Source: Thalassospira sp. ER-Se-21-Dark | GTDB lineage: Bacteria; Pseudomonadota; Alphaproteobacteria; Rhodospirillales; Thalassospiraceae | Assembly: GCF_017922435.1 (NCBI RefSeq) | Contig: NZ_VDEZ01000001.1 | Coordinates: forward strand, 1,573,501 to 1,637,500 | DNA: 64,000 nucleotides | Reading direction: 5' to 3' | In this document: positions 8,885 to 17,460 of the stretch, piece by piece | How positions within the stretch are numbered: position 1 is the stretch's first letter | How the letters are laid out: every line of letters begins with the position of its first letter | The notes under the pieces: model-generated | The model's database searches: none | What the model was told of the DNA's origin: nothing | What the model saw: only the letters and a program-made list of their open reading frames with translations | Made by a program: the position numbers and the translations under genes

Positions 8885-9493
8885 ATGATTTTGAACGACT
8901 ATTTGATGTCGGGAAACGGCTATAAGGTCCGTTTGCTGCTTTCGATGCTGGGTCAACCGTTTGAATATGTCGAACGCGACATCATGAAAGGCGAAACCCA
9001 CACGCCCGAATACCTTGAAAAGGTCAACCCGAACGGCAAAATTCCGGCCCTAGTCCTGGATGACGGAAGGACCCTTGCCGAAAGCAACGCCATTCTGATC
9101 TATCTGGCCGAAGGCACCAATTTCATCCCCGAGGATGCATATGACCGGGCCGATATGATGAGCTGGTTGTTCTTTGAACAATATGACCATGAACCAAACG
9201 TCGCCGTTCTGATTTCATGGTATGCGATCAAGGGTCTGCCGGAACATGCCGAAATCTTTGAACCGATGAAACAGGCGGGGGCGAAGCGTGCGCTTGATCT
9301 GATGGAAAAGCGTCTTTCAGGGCATAACTGGCTGGTCGGCGATGCGCTTACCATTGCCGATATCTCGCTTTATGCCTACACGCACCGGGCCGAACTTGGC
9401 AAAATCAGTCTGGCACCCTATCCCGGCATTCGCGCATGGCTTGACCGGATGACGGCGGTTCCGGGCTATGTGCCGATCACCTGGACGCCCTAA
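8885..9493 (+). CDS. Glutathione S-transferase family protein
   Basis: 202 aa. The thioredoxin-like N-terminal domain has the GSH-site motifs N-P-N-G-K-I-P-A-L (cis-Pro) and E-S-N-A-I near residues 50-70, and the all-alpha C-terminal domain carries the N-capping-like G-D-A-L-T-I-A-D-I-S. The start at 8885 follows AAAGGA at good spacing; an in-frame ATG seven codons upstream has no such site. Divergent from a LysR gene, which probably controls it. Substrate unknown; GST families of this type act on electrophiles or hydroperoxides. Confidence 0.92.
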   Translation: MILNDYLMSGNGYKVRLLLSMLGQPFEYVERDIMKGETHTPEYLEKVNPNGKIPALVLDDGRTLAESNAILIYLAEGTNFIPEDAYDRADMMSWLFFEQYDHEPNVAVLISWYAIKGLPEHAEIFEPMKQAGAKRALDLMEKRLSGHNWLVGDALTIADISLYAYTHRAELGKISLAPYPGIRAWLDRMTAVPGYVPITWTP

Positions 9494-9499
9494 AACCCC

Positions 9500-9578
9500 A
9501 AAAAAAAAGCCACCACAAACAGGAACGTCACCCAAGGCAAGGGGGAGGCGGGGGAAGTTGTTCCCATCCGTGGTGGCT
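9500..9578 (-). terminator. Terminator for the minus-strand GST gene
   Basis: Nine-bp arms AGCCACCAC (9508-9516) and GTGGTGGCT (9570-9578) enclose a long loop. On the minus strand the distal arm is followed by a run of T (9500-9508). A second 8-bp hairpin (9583-9607) lies next to it. The long loop lowers certainty. Confidence 0.5.
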
Positions 9579-9620
9579 GAATACCCTGACGGGAGAAACG
9601 TCAGGGTGGTGGTACAATCG

Positions 9621-10289
9621 TCAGGCTGATTTCAAAAGCTTTTCCGGCAAAAGCGGGTCTGTCTGGGCCGCAGAACTTCGCGCCTTGAAGCGCGCAAAGG
9701 CATCTTCGACATTGGGCGCACTTGCCAACATTTCCGGGCCGCCCGGCATCGCGTTCAGATAATGGATCATCGGCATGATCATCATGTCGGGAATGGTGAA
9801 ACGGTCACCACAAACCCAGCCATCGGCATAAGCAGCGTCAAGGACAGAAAGATCATGACGGATGCGGTCCGCCATCTCGTTCATCCGGGTGGTAAATTCC
9901 GGGTCACGACGTTTGACATCATCGGCAAGAAACATCGGAATAACAAAATTACGGATGATGTCCGGATCAAGCCGGGTCATGGCGACACTGATCCACTGGT
10001 TCATCCGGGCGGCTTTTTCGGCATGCACCGGGCGCAATAACGGCCCGGGGAAATTATCATCAATATAGCGGCAAATGGCCGCGGTTTCATAAAGCACGAA
10101 CGGCCCGTGTTTCAGGACCGGGAACTTGCCAAACGGGTTGTTGCGTAACAGTTCCGGTGTTGGCGGATGGCCGGGTGGCTGGACATTCCGGCTGCTGAAC
10201 GCGAACGGTATTTCCTTTTCCAGACAGGCAATGCGAACTGTGCGTGTCAGGTTACTGCGCGGCATTCCGATAATTGTGACATCCGACAT
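9621..10289 (-). CDS. Glutathione S-transferase family protein
   Basis: 222 aa. N-terminal thioredoxin-fold region with M-P-R-S-N-L-T-R-T-V-R, cis-Pro motif F-G-K-F-P-V-L and Y-E-T-A-A-I-C-R-Y-I. The C-terminal helical domain includes C-G-D-R-F-T-I-P-D-M. It is distinct from the GST at 8885 (different N-terminal active-site segment). It is divergent from a TetR gene, with a perfect palindrome between them, so it is most likely the regulated target of that repressor. Substrate unknown. Confidence 0.9.
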   Translation of the reverse strand: MSDVTIIGMPRSNLTRTVRIACLEKEIPFAFSSRNVQPPGHPPTPELLRNNPFGKFPVLKHGPFVLYETAAICRYIDDNFPGPLLRPVHAEKAARMNQWISVAMTRLDPDIIRNFVIPMFLADDVKRRDPEFTTRMNEMADRIRHDLSVLDAAYADGWVCGDRFTIPDMMIMPMIHYLNAMPGGPEMLASAPNVEDAFARFKARSSAAQTDPLLPEKLLKSA

Positions 10290-10338
10290 GGCAAGACCCT
10301 TTTGTTCGGTGAACTTGCAGACAGGATTACGTCCCCCA

Positions 10339-10360
10339 TAATATGTTCAAGAACATATTA
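10339..10360. promoter_or_regulatory. Perfect palindrome, candidate TetR operator
   Basis: TAATATGTTC-AA-GAACATATTA: two perfect 10-bp arms with a 2-bp centre, midway between divergent GST (starts 10289) and tetR (starts 10436). Size and place match a TetR dimer site controlling both genes. Confidence 0.75.
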
Positions 10361-10435
10361 TCAGAATGTGTCATGGTGGATCTGTCGCCTGATCCAAACA
10401 TCCGATGACGTGCCGATTACCTGGTGGAGTTCGAA

Positions 10436-11110
10436 ATGCCCTATGCGCCGACGCACAAGCCCAAAACCCGCATTCGCATCGTTAATGCAGCAAGCGCGCT
10501 GTTTAAAAAGCACGGGTTTGAAAATGTCACGATTGATCAGGTCATGGCAGCGGCCGGGCTGACCCGTGGCGGGTTCTATGCCCATTTCAAGAACAAGGAA
10601 GCCCTGTTTGTTGCCTGCGTTGAAAACGGCATGTCGCTTTTGTCATCGCCGGTGCTGGCAAAATTGCGCAAGGCCGAGCTGTCCGGAAGCGACTGGGTGA
10701 CATCCTTTGCCGAACTCTATCTGTCACGGCTTCACATTGATAACCCCGAACTTGGATGTGCCCTGCCAACCCTGTCATCCGAAGTCTCACGCTCTGGCGA
10801 TCAGGCGCGTTCAGCGTTTTCAAAACTGATTGATCAGGCATCGGGCAAACTTGCCTGGAAACTGGCAAAGGAAGACGGTGTTCCGGGCATGGACAAGCCC
10901 GTCCCGGTTGACGGTGAGTCCGTACTGCCAGATGTTCCTGATGGTTTCCGCACTGAAGCCACATCGATGCTGGCGATGCTGGTCGGGGCAGTGGTGCTGA
11001 GCCGTGCAGTCGATAATGAAACGGCCGACGATATCCTGACCTCTACGCGCAAGACGATCCTGCAATCGCGAGATCACCTACGTGCGAAGGCTGGTCAGAA
11101 AACCGCCTGA
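10436..11110 (+). CDS. TetR/AcrR-family transcriptional regulator
   Basis: 224 aa. The N-terminal HTH (residues about 8-55) shows R-I-V-N-A-A-S-A-L-F-K-K-H-G-F, then T-I-D-Q-V-M-A-A-A-G-L-T-R-G-G-F-Y-A-H-F-K-N-K-E, typical of the TetR_N domain. The ligand domain is variable. ATG at 10436 follows GGTGGAG; a GTG four codons upstream is possible. It likely represses itself and the divergent GST through the palindrome at 10339-10360. The stop codon directly abuts the stop of dapE on the other strand. Confidence 0.92.
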   Translation: MPYAPTHKPKTRIRIVNAASALFKKHGFENVTIDQVMAAAGLTRGGFYAHFKNKEALFVACVENGMSLLSSPVLAKLRKAELSGSDWVTSFAELYLSRLHIDNPELGCALPTLSSEVSRSGDQARSAFSKLIDQASGKLAWKLAKEDGVPGMDKPVPVDGESVLPDVPDGFRTEATSMLAMLVGAVVLSRAVDNETADDILTSTRKTILQSRDHLRAKAGQKTA

Positions 11111-12250
11111 TCAGTCATAAAAGCCCGACAGGATTTCTGCATAGATTTTCACAAGGTTTTCGATGTCATCGACCATGGCGTGTTCATCGACCTTGTGCAT
11201 GCTTTGTCCGACCAGGCCGAATTCGGCGACTTCGGTGTATTTCTGAATGAAGCGCGCATCGGATGTGCCGCCGGTCGTGCTCATTTCAGGCCGTTTGCCG
11301 GTGATTTTTTCCGAGGCATCAGCAATCAGGTTGGCGAGCTTGCCCGGATTGGACAAAAACGCTTCGCCGGAAATCTTGACCTTGAGATCGTGCGCACCGG
11401 CATACTCGGCACAGACATCTTCGATCCATTTTTTAAGATCCGCACCCTTGTGCTGATCATTAAAGCGGATGTTGAACGCGGCACTGACCTTGGCGGGCAC
11501 CACATTGGTTGCGGTATTGCCCGCATCGACGGTGGTGATTTCAAGGTTGCTGGGCTGGAAATGATCGGTGCCCTGATCAAGCGCGCGGGAATTGAGCACA
11601 TCAAGCGTCTTGATCATGCGCGGAACCGGATTGTCCGCCAGATGCGGATAGGCGACATGGCCCTGTGCGCCATAAACTGTCAGCCAGCCGGTGATGGAGC
11701 CACGGCGACCGACTTTCATCATCTCGCCCAGATATTTCGGGTTGGTCGGTTCGCCGACCAGACAGGCATCAAATTTCTCGTCCTGCTGATCGCACCATTC
11801 GACCAGCTTGACCGTGCCGTTGATCGCGTCGGCTTCTTCGTCACCGGTGATCAGGAACGAGATGCTTTCATCGAAATCCGGATGGGCAGCCAGAAACGCG
11901 TCAACCGCTCCGACAAAGCAGGCAATGCCGGTTTTCATATCAACCGCACCCCGGCCAAACAAACGGCCATCTTTGACTTCGCCGCCGAACGGATCAACGG
12001 TCCAGGCGGCAACATCGCCAGCGGGCACCACATCGGTATGACCGGCAAAACAGAAATTGCGCCCCTTGGTCCCCAGACGGGCATAAAGGTTGTCGATCGC
12101 ATCACTGTCATCGCCATCAAAGACCTTGCGCGTGCACTTAAATCCCCGTGCCTCAAGCGCCTTTTGCAACACATCAAGCGCGCCTTCATCGGCGGGAGTA
12201 ACCGACGGGCAGCGGATCAGGGTTTGTGCAAGTTCAAGGGCGGTCGACAT
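11111..12250 (-). CDS. dapE: Succinyl-diaminopimelate desuccinylase
   Basis: Removes succinate from N-succinyl-LL-diaminopimelate in lysine and peptidoglycan precursor synthesis. 379 aa, M20 metallopeptidase family. Metal-site motifs are in order: F-A-G-H-T-D-V-V-P, G-R-G-A-V-D-M-K-T-G, I-T-G-D-E-E-A-D-A and the C-terminal M-H-K-V-D-E-H-A. The ATG at 12248-12250 follows AGAGAG; a GTG two codons upstream is the alternative. dapD lies upstream in the same direction but a strong hairpin and a parS site separate them, so dapE probably has its own promoter. Confidence 0.96.
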   Translation of the reverse strand: MSTALELAQTLIRCPSVTPADEGALDVLQKALEARGFKCTRKVFDGDDSDAIDNLYARLGTKGRNFCFAGHTDVVPAGDVAAWTVDPFGGEVKDGRLFGRGAVDMKTGIACFVGAVDAFLAAHPDFDESISFLITGDEEADAINGTVKLVEWCDQQDEKFDACLVGEPTNPKYLGEMMKVGRRGSITGWLTVYGAQGHVAYPHLADNPVPRMIKTLDVLNSRALDQGTDHFQPSNLEITTVDAGNTATNVVPAKVSAAFNIRFNDQHKGADLKKWIEDVCAEYAGAHDLKVKISGEAFLSNPGKLANLIADASEKITGKRPEMSTTGGTSDARFIQKYTEVAEFGLVGQSMHKVDEHAMVDDIENLVKIYAEILSGFYD

Positions 12251-12307
12251 TGGCACTCTCTTGGTCTTTGGGTGTTATACAGAAATAGGAATTTGTACCT
12301 ATTATTA

Positions 12308-12323
12308 TGTTTCACGTGAAACA
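12308..12323. other. parS site (ParB centromere-like motif)
   Basis: The 16-bp perfect palindrome TGTTTCACGTGAAACA matches the widely conserved chromosomal parS consensus bound by ParB. It lies in the dapD-dapE gap. I found no second full match by eye in this window. Chromosomal parS sites cluster near oriC, so this suggests the window is in the origin-proximal part of the chromosome. Confidence 0.88.
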
Positions 12324-12343
12324 AAATAGGAACAAATATACAT

Positions 12344-12377
12344 TAAGGGGCGAAACAGCCATCCGTTTCGCCCCTTA
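12344..12377 (-). terminator. Hairpin terminator after dapD
   Basis: Perfect 13-bp stem, arms at 12344-12356 and 12365-12377 (TAAGGGGCGAAAC and its complement), 8-base loop, just after the dapD stop. The U tract is weak on both strands, so it may act less efficiently or as a 3' stabiliser. Confidence 0.6.
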
Positions 12378-12404
12378 TATCATGATCACATTGCGTGTCG
12401 CAGA

Positions 12405-13250
12405 TCAGTCGCGCAGCAATTCGTTGATCGAAGTTTTCGAGCGGGTCTTTTCATCAACGCGTTTGATGATGACCGCGCAATACAGGCTCGGCCCTGGCGT
12501 GCCATCCGGAAGCGGCTTGCCCGGAATGCTGCCCGGAACGACCACGGAATAGGCCGGAACGCGACCGACAAAGGTTTCGCCGGTGGTGCGGTCGATGATC
12601 TTGGTCGATGCGCCGATGAAGACACCCATCGAAATGACAGCACCTTCTTCGACGATCACACCTTCAACGATTTCCGAACGTGCGCCGATAAAGGCGTTGT
12701 CTTCGATGATGACCGGGCCGGCCTGAAGCGGCTCAAGCACGCCACCGATACCGGCACCACCCGACAGGTGAACGTTCTTGCCAATCTGTGCGCACGATCC
12801 AACCGTGGCCCAAGTATCGACCATGACACCGGTATCAACATAGGCGCCAAGGTTCACGAAGGACGGCATCAAAACGGTGCCCGGTGCTACATAGGCCGAA
12901 CGGCGCACGATGCTGCCCGGAACGGCACGGAAACCGGCCTTTTTGAATTCGGCTTCGCCCCAACCTTCGAACTTGGACGGGACCTTGTCCCACCAGTTGG
13001 TGTTTTCGCCCGGACCGCCTGCGATGGTGGTCATGTCATTGAGACGGAAGGACAGCAGAACCGCCTTTTTGGCCCACTGATTGACAACCCATTTGCCATT
13101 GGTCTTTTCGGCAACGCGTAGGTCGCCGGAATCCATGGCGGAAAGCGTCTGTTCAACAGCCTTGCGGATTTCACCCTGGGTAGAGGAGTTAATCTCGTCG
13201 CGGTTTTCCCATGCGACGTTGATCACGCCTTCAAGCTCGGTTCTGTTCAT
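12405..13250 (-). CDS. dapD: Tetrahydrodipicolinate N-succinyltransferase
   Basis: Succinylates tetrahydrodipicolinate, the step that commits DAP synthesis to the succinylase branch served by dapE. 281 aa from the ATG at 13248-13250, which follows AAGGA and gives the conserved A-W-E-N-R-D N-terminus; a TTG nine codons upstream extends the frame. An N-terminal helical domain precedes left-handed beta-helix hexapeptide repeats ([42 protein letters not shown]). A HAD nucleotidase gene upstream and dapE downstream match a gene order known in alphaproteobacteria. Confidence 0.96.
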   Translation of the reverse strand: MNRTELEGVINVAWENRDEINSSTQGEIRKAVEQTLSAMDSGDLRVAEKTNGKWVVNQWAKKAVLLSFRLNDMTTIAGGPGENTNWWDKVPSKFEGWGEAEFKKAGFRAVPGSIVRRSAYVAPGTVLMPSFVNLGAYVDTGVMVDTWATVGSCAQIGKNVHLSGGAGIGGVLEPLQAGPVIIEDNAFIGARSEIVEGVIVEEGAVISMGVFIGASTKIIDRTTGETFVGRVPAYSVVVPGSIPGKPLPDGTPGPSLYCAVIIKRVDEKTRSKTSINELLRD

Positions 13251-13502
13251 TTTTCGAAGGTCCTTGCGGTCAGCCAAAATTGCGTTGGCGGAGAATGGTC
13301 AATGCGCGCGCGCAAGTCAACTCCGCCAGTTTACGTAGAAACGCCTGTGTCAGGCAGATTTCCGTTCCTGATCCCGTATGGCCGTTAGACATAGCCGATC
13401 ATACCGCCAAGCTCAATCCTGGAACGATGACAAATCAGCGCTGCCGTGCCCGGTAGCGGGGAAGTGAAGCACCCTGATTGGGCGCAGCTTTAACGGGGGG
13501 GA

Positions 13503-14198
13503 TTACGATCCGCTATTAAGCCCGCGCAAAAAGCCGACAAGATCATCAGTTTCATGATCAATGCGCGGATCATCGCGACCGGCCTGCGCCCATTCAAGAT
13601 CAGTATGCACCCAGACGGTGGTCATGCCCATATCCTTGGCGGGCAGAAGGTTTTTGGCCATGTCTTCGAAATAGACCGCACGGGTCGGGTCAATCCCATC
13701 GCGCGCCAGAAGCAGGTCATAGGGTTCCTGCTTGGGCTTGGGGATGTATTCGGCATCAACGATGTCAAAGATGGTTTCAAAATGATCGGCAATACCAAGG
13801 CGGTCCATCACCCGTTCGGCATGGCCGCGTGATGCATTGGTAAAAATCAGTTTGCGGCCCGGAAGATCATTCAGCGCGCTGGCAAGATCCGGTGCCGGGG
13901 CGACCACGGACAGATCGATGTCATGGACCTTGGCAAGGTAATCGGCCGGATCGATTTCATGTTCGGTCATCAACCCGCGCAAGGTGGTGCCATAGCGATG
14001 GAAATAGTCCTTTTGCACCCGGTGGGCTTCGGTTGCCTCAAGCTTCAGCGCATCGCGGACATATTGCCCGATCAGATCAGACACCTGTGAAAACAGATTG
14101 CAGGCCGCCGGATAAAGCGTGTTGTCGAGATCAAAGATCAGAACGCTGTCATCGTCGACACGGGGCAATTCGGATCTGCGTTTCGGGGCGGTGGTCAT
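13503..14198 (-). CDS. HAD-superfamily hydrolase, pyrimidine 5'-nucleotidase type
   Basis: 231 aa. HAD motif I is F-D-L-D-N-T-L-Y-P with the nucleophile Asp near residue 22, motif II I-F-T-N-A-S, motif III Lys in K-P-K-Q-E-P-Y, motif IV Y-F-E-D-M-A-K-N. The D-N-T-L-Y-P signature and long cap match the pyrimidine 5'-nucleotidase (SDT1-like) group, which dephosphorylates pyrimidine nucleotides. The ATG at 14196-14198 gives the conserved N-terminus; the open frame continues 36 codons upstream without support. Its position upstream of dapD recurs in this class. Confidence 0.88.
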   Translation of the reverse strand: MTTAPKRRSELPRVDDDSVLIFDLDNTLYPAACNLFSQVSDLIGQYVRDALKLEATEAHRVQKDYFHRYGTTLRGLMTEHEIDPADYLAKVHDIDLSVVAPAPDLASALNDLPGRKLIFTNASRGHAERVMDRLGIADHFETIFDIVDAEYIPKPKQEPYDLLLARDGIDPTRAVYFEDMAKNLLPAKDMGMTTVWVHTDLEWAQAGRDDPRIDHETDDLVGFLRGLNSGS

Positions 14199-14657
14199 GA
14201 TCTGGGGCCTTCCGGATATGCTTGTTGGACAGACGTGCCTGGCGCGCGTGTCAGGCAGTCGACATTTGTATGCGATCCTTACGGCGTTGCAAACCATCAG
14301 GATCAATCAGAACCAGAAATGGTGTACCCGTGGTCATTTGTTCGCCGTTGAATTGCAGGGTGCCAGGCGTGAACGGCACAGGGGTTTAAAACGGCCAAAA
14401 AGAGCAAACATATATTGGGTTCTTGTCCGGGATCCGTCTCTGGGGCCTTGGGCTGCGCGTGTCAAATGCGACGGAGGTTCGGCCCGGAAAACCGGGCACG
14501 GACATTATTATCCGTCCGCATAGGAAATTCAGGTTTTGTAAAACCCTTGTTAAGTAGAAGCAGTGAAAATGACCGAAAGCCATTAAGGCGATCAGACTGG
14601 TTTCCGTGCTCGGGGGAAGGGAACCACTTGTTGATCCGGGCAGCGTGAGAGGGTGCA
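14199..14657. other. 459-base gene-free divergent region
   Basis: Between the divergent HAD hydrolase and the EAL protein. No convincing ORF. One short hairpin GCCCGG-AAAA-CCGGGC lies at 14482-14497. It should hold both promoters, but I cannot assign them. Confidence 0.5.
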
Positions 14658-16340
14658 TTGGATAAACTTATAAAGGCGCGAACAACCGAACTGCGCAAAG
14701 AGAGAAACCGTTTTGCGGCATTGGCCTTTGTCTGGGGGGATCTTCTTCTGGAACTGGACGGGGATCTGCGCATTGTTTTTGCCTCTGGCGCATCAGACGG
14801 GATTTTGGGGAATCGGCCACAAGACCTGTCGGGGAAGTCGTTCATCCAATTCCTGGCAAAACAGTATCGCCCACTGGTGACAGAGATGTTGCGGGTCGCG
14901 CGCCGTCGCGGGCGCATGGACAATATTCAGGTCCGCTTTAATCAGCAGGCCGGCATGTTAAGCCCGCCGGTTTCCATGAGCGGCTATTTCCTGCCTGATC
15001 TTGGCGATCATTTCTTTGTCGCACTCAGAGTTGCGATCAATGCCCTGTCGCCTGATGTTGCCGCCAGCCTTCAGCGCGACACTGCTACGGGACTTCTTGA
15101 TGAGGAAAGCCTGTCAAAGGTCGTCACGGAACGGTTGATGGCGCGCCGGGAAACCGGGATCGAGCACAAATTTACCCTGATGACCCTCAATGCGTTTGAT
15201 CCGCTATGCGCGCGGATGAAACAGATCGAACAGGCGGAAATGATGGCCAGCGTCGGAGCCTTTCTGCGCGCCCATTCGGTTGCGGGCGACACGGCCGGGC
15301 GACTGGGGACAGAACAATTTGGCATGTTACATCGCGCAGATGTCCCGATTGGCGATCTTGAAAAACGGATCGAGGAATGTGTGCGCGATGCGGATCCGAC
15401 CGGGGTTGGCATCGAGGTCAGTTCATCCGTGACCGATTTTACCGCCGAGCTGATCCCACCGGGCGATCTGGCGCGCGGGGTTTTGTATTCCATTCGGCGG
15501 TTCTGTGACCGGCAGGAGCACAGCTTTACGTTTTCGCGCCTGATGGGGCAGGCGGATAATCTGGTCAATAATACCTTTTCGGCGATGCAGGATTTCGGCA
15601 CAAGGGTCGATCAGTTGAAGTTCGATACGGTGTATCAGCCGATCGTGCGCCTGCCGAATGCGGAAATCCATCATTTCGAAGTGCTGGTAAGGTTCTATGA
15701 CGATGATGGCAAACTGATCCCGACACAGGAACTGGTCAGCTTTGCCGAGCAGGTCAATATGGTCCATCGTCTTGATCTGGCGATGTTGCGCCGAAACCTT
15801 AAATGGATCACCTCCCAGCTTGATCAGGGGATAACAGCCCGGGTTGCTGTGAATATTTCCGGCCATTCGCTGGGAAATCCGGATTTTTGCCGGTCTGTGA
15901 TTGCGCTGTTTGAGCGCCATCGCGAAGCACTTGGCCAATTGATGCTTGAGATCACCGAAACCGCCGAAATCAGCGATATCGATACGGCGGCAAAATGGAT
16001 TGCCCGTTTCCGTGAATTCGGGGTCGAGATCTGCCTTGATGATTTCGGCACCGGTGCGTCGAACTTCCGGTATCTCAGCGCAATGGATATCGATTATGTG
16101 AAGATTGACGGCGAATCAATCCGGCAATCGACCAAGACGCCCAAGGGGCTGGCGTTCCTGCGATCGCTTGTCGATCTGTGCCACGACATCAATGTCGAGG
16201 TTGTCGCCGAGATGATCGAGACAGACAAGATGCGCGAACTCGTGACCAAGGCCGGTTTTGACTATGCGCAGGGCTATCTGTTCGGCAAGCCAGAAGCCGA
16301 CATTACGCTGTATTGGCGTGATTCTGTTTACAAGCGGTGA
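14658..16340 (+). CDS. PAS - degenerate GGDEF - EAL c-di-GMP signalling protein
   Basis: 560 aa, no membrane segments. A PAS-like domain is at about 20-125 (L-V-W-G-D-L-L-L-E-L-D-G-D-L-R-I-V-F-A-S-like). The GGDEF-related domain at about 150-290 has the signature replaced by R-L-G-T-E-Q-F, so cyclase activity is unlikely. The C-terminal EAL domain (from about 315) has E-V-L in place of E-A-L but keeps N-I-S-G, L-E-I-T-E-T, L-D-D-F-G-T-G, V-K-I-D-G, V-A-E-M-I-E-T and A-Q-G-Y-L-F-G, the metal and c-di-GMP ligands of active phosphodiesterases. Predicted cytoplasmic c-di-GMP phosphodiesterase. TTG start at 14658 after GAGAGGG; no good ATG alternative. Confidence 0.88.
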   Translation: MDKLIKARTTELRKERNRFAALAFVWGDLLLELDGDLRIVFASGASDGILGNRPQDLSGKSFIQFLAKQYRPLVTEMLRVARRRGRMDNIQVRFNQQAGMLSPPVSMSGYFLPDLGDHFFVALRVAINALSPDVAASLQRDTATGLLDEESLSKVVTERLMARRETGIEHKFTLMTLNAFDPLCARMKQIEQAEMMASVGAFLRAHSVAGDTAGRLGTEQFGMLHRADVPIGDLEKRIEECVRDADPTGVGIEVSSSVTDFTAELIPPGDLARGVLYSIRRFCDRQEHSFTFSRLMGQADNLVNNTFSAMQDFGTRVDQLKFDTVYQPIVRLPNAEIHHFEVLVRFYDDDGKLIPTQELVSFAEQVNMVHRLDLAMLRRNLKWITSQLDQGITARVAVNISGHSLGNPDFCRSVIALFERHREALGQLMLEITETAEISDIDTAAKWIARFREFGVEICLDDFGTGASNFRYLSAMDIDYVKIDGESIRQSTKTPKGLAFLRSLVDLCHDINVEVVAEMIETDKMRELVTKAGFDYAQGYLFGKPEADITLYWRDSVYKR

Positions 16341-16407
16341 TGCTGGCAGGCAACGACATTTCCGGGCGGGGATATTGAGCCGCGAGATGCGGCGTTAACT
16401 GGCAAGA

Positions 16408-17319
16408 TCAGTTTTTGCTGTCCTCGGAAGTCACGCCATATCGGGCGAGGATTTTGTCAAACAGGCCGTTTTCCCGGATCGCCATAAGCCCGTTGTTCAG
16501 TTCCCTGAGCAATGTCTTTGGATCCCTTGCCTGGCGCGAGATGCAGGCAAAGTAGGGATTGTTTGAAATCACCTTGGAATGGACCATCGCGATATCGGTG
16601 ATGGCGTGTTGCGAATGATGGAGCTCGTACTCCATCGGTGCCTTGTAGGACAGGGCCGCATCGATACGACGTGACAGCAGCATATTAAGAAGGGTGGCCT
16701 CGTTATTGACCACAAGAACATCAAGCCCGGCCGCACGCGCGGTTGATTCAAGGCTGTAACCGCTGACCACACCGATGATCATGTTTCTGGCATCAGAAAT
16801 CTTTTCCAGCGATTGCAGGGCGGTCTCCCCAAACGCATAGAAAGCGACCCCGACATGACCGAGCAGGTAGGAATAAAACATTTCCTCTTCGCGTTCAGGC
16901 AGGTAACTGCACGAACACAGGCCATCGACCTGTCCGGTACGGGCAAGGAAATAGGCCCGTCGCCAAGGGTAAAATGGTGTGATCAGGGTGATGTTGCGCG
17001 TGGCAAACGCGGCGCGCAATATTTCGATGTCATAGCCCGGTAAAGCGGCATTTTGGGCAATTTTTGAGGGCGGGAACGGATTGCACGCCAGCGTGACGGT
17101 ACGCTGGTTACCAGCGGGGGGTATCAGGGTGTTCTGGGCCGATGCCGTGCTGACCGTGCCAAGCAGGACAAAGGCAGCTAGGGTCAGGCAAATGATCTTG
17201 GTGCAGATGCTCAGGTGTTGACGTGCGCCAATAGCAGAGCGGCGCAAAGGCACATATGAAATAATACCGGCCCACTTTCCCACGATTTTTAACCGTTCAA
17301 AAAAGAATAACGGAATCAA
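16408..17319 (-). CDS. Solitary periplasmic amino-acid-binding-like protein (SBP_bac_3)
   Basis: Up to 303 aa. A secretion signal is visible (hydrophobic I-I-C-L-T-L-A-A-F-V-L-L-G, cleavage near T-A-S-A-Q). The mature part shows family-3 binding-protein pattern: N-P-F-P-P near the start, P-G-Y-D-I-E-I-L-R-A, F-Y-P-W-R-R-A-Y, then M-I-I-G-V-V-S-G-Y-S-L-E and I-R-E-N-G-L-F-D-K-I-L-A-R-Y-G. The start is uncertain: the frame has TTG at 17319, GTG at 17283 and GTG at 17253, no ATG, and no clear ribosome site; 17253 gives the most normal signal peptide. No transporter genes nearby. Confidence 0.75.
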   Translation of the reverse strand: MIPLFFFERLKIVGKWAGIISYVPLRRSAIGARQHLSICTKIICLTLAAFVLLGTVSTASAQNTLIPPAGNQRTVTLACNPFPPSKIAQNAALPGYDIEILRAAFATRNITLITPFYPWRRAYFLARTGQVDGLCSCSYLPEREEEMFYSYLLGHVGVAFYAFGETALQSLEKISDARNMIIGVVSGYSLESTARAAGLDVLVVNNEATLLNMLLSRRIDAALSYKAPMEYELHHSQHAITDIAMVHSKVISNNPYFACISRQARDPKTLLRELNNGLMAIRENGLFDKILARYGVTSEDSKN

Positions 17320-17411
17320 TATGCTATCACGCTTTGGTGGATGATTATGAGTTATTCGCGTGATGCATGAAACAATTTAAGGTAGAAAGATTTACAAATA
17401 GTCACGCAACA

Positions 17412-17442
17412 AAAAAGGCCGGTGTCAAACACCGGCCTTTTT
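17412..17442 (-). terminator. Terminator after pckA
   Basis: Fourteen-bp perfect stem (17412-17425 with 17429-17442) around GGCCGGTGT, 3-base loop. The A/T ends provide a T run on either strand, and pckA ends 19 bases before it. Confidence 0.88.
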
Positions 17443-17460
17443 GAATATCAATGCCCGATT

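Noticed and set aside
13330..13345. parS-like GTTTACGTAGAAAC upstream of dapD
   Set aside because: Outer bases match but the central CACGTG is lost; probably chance.
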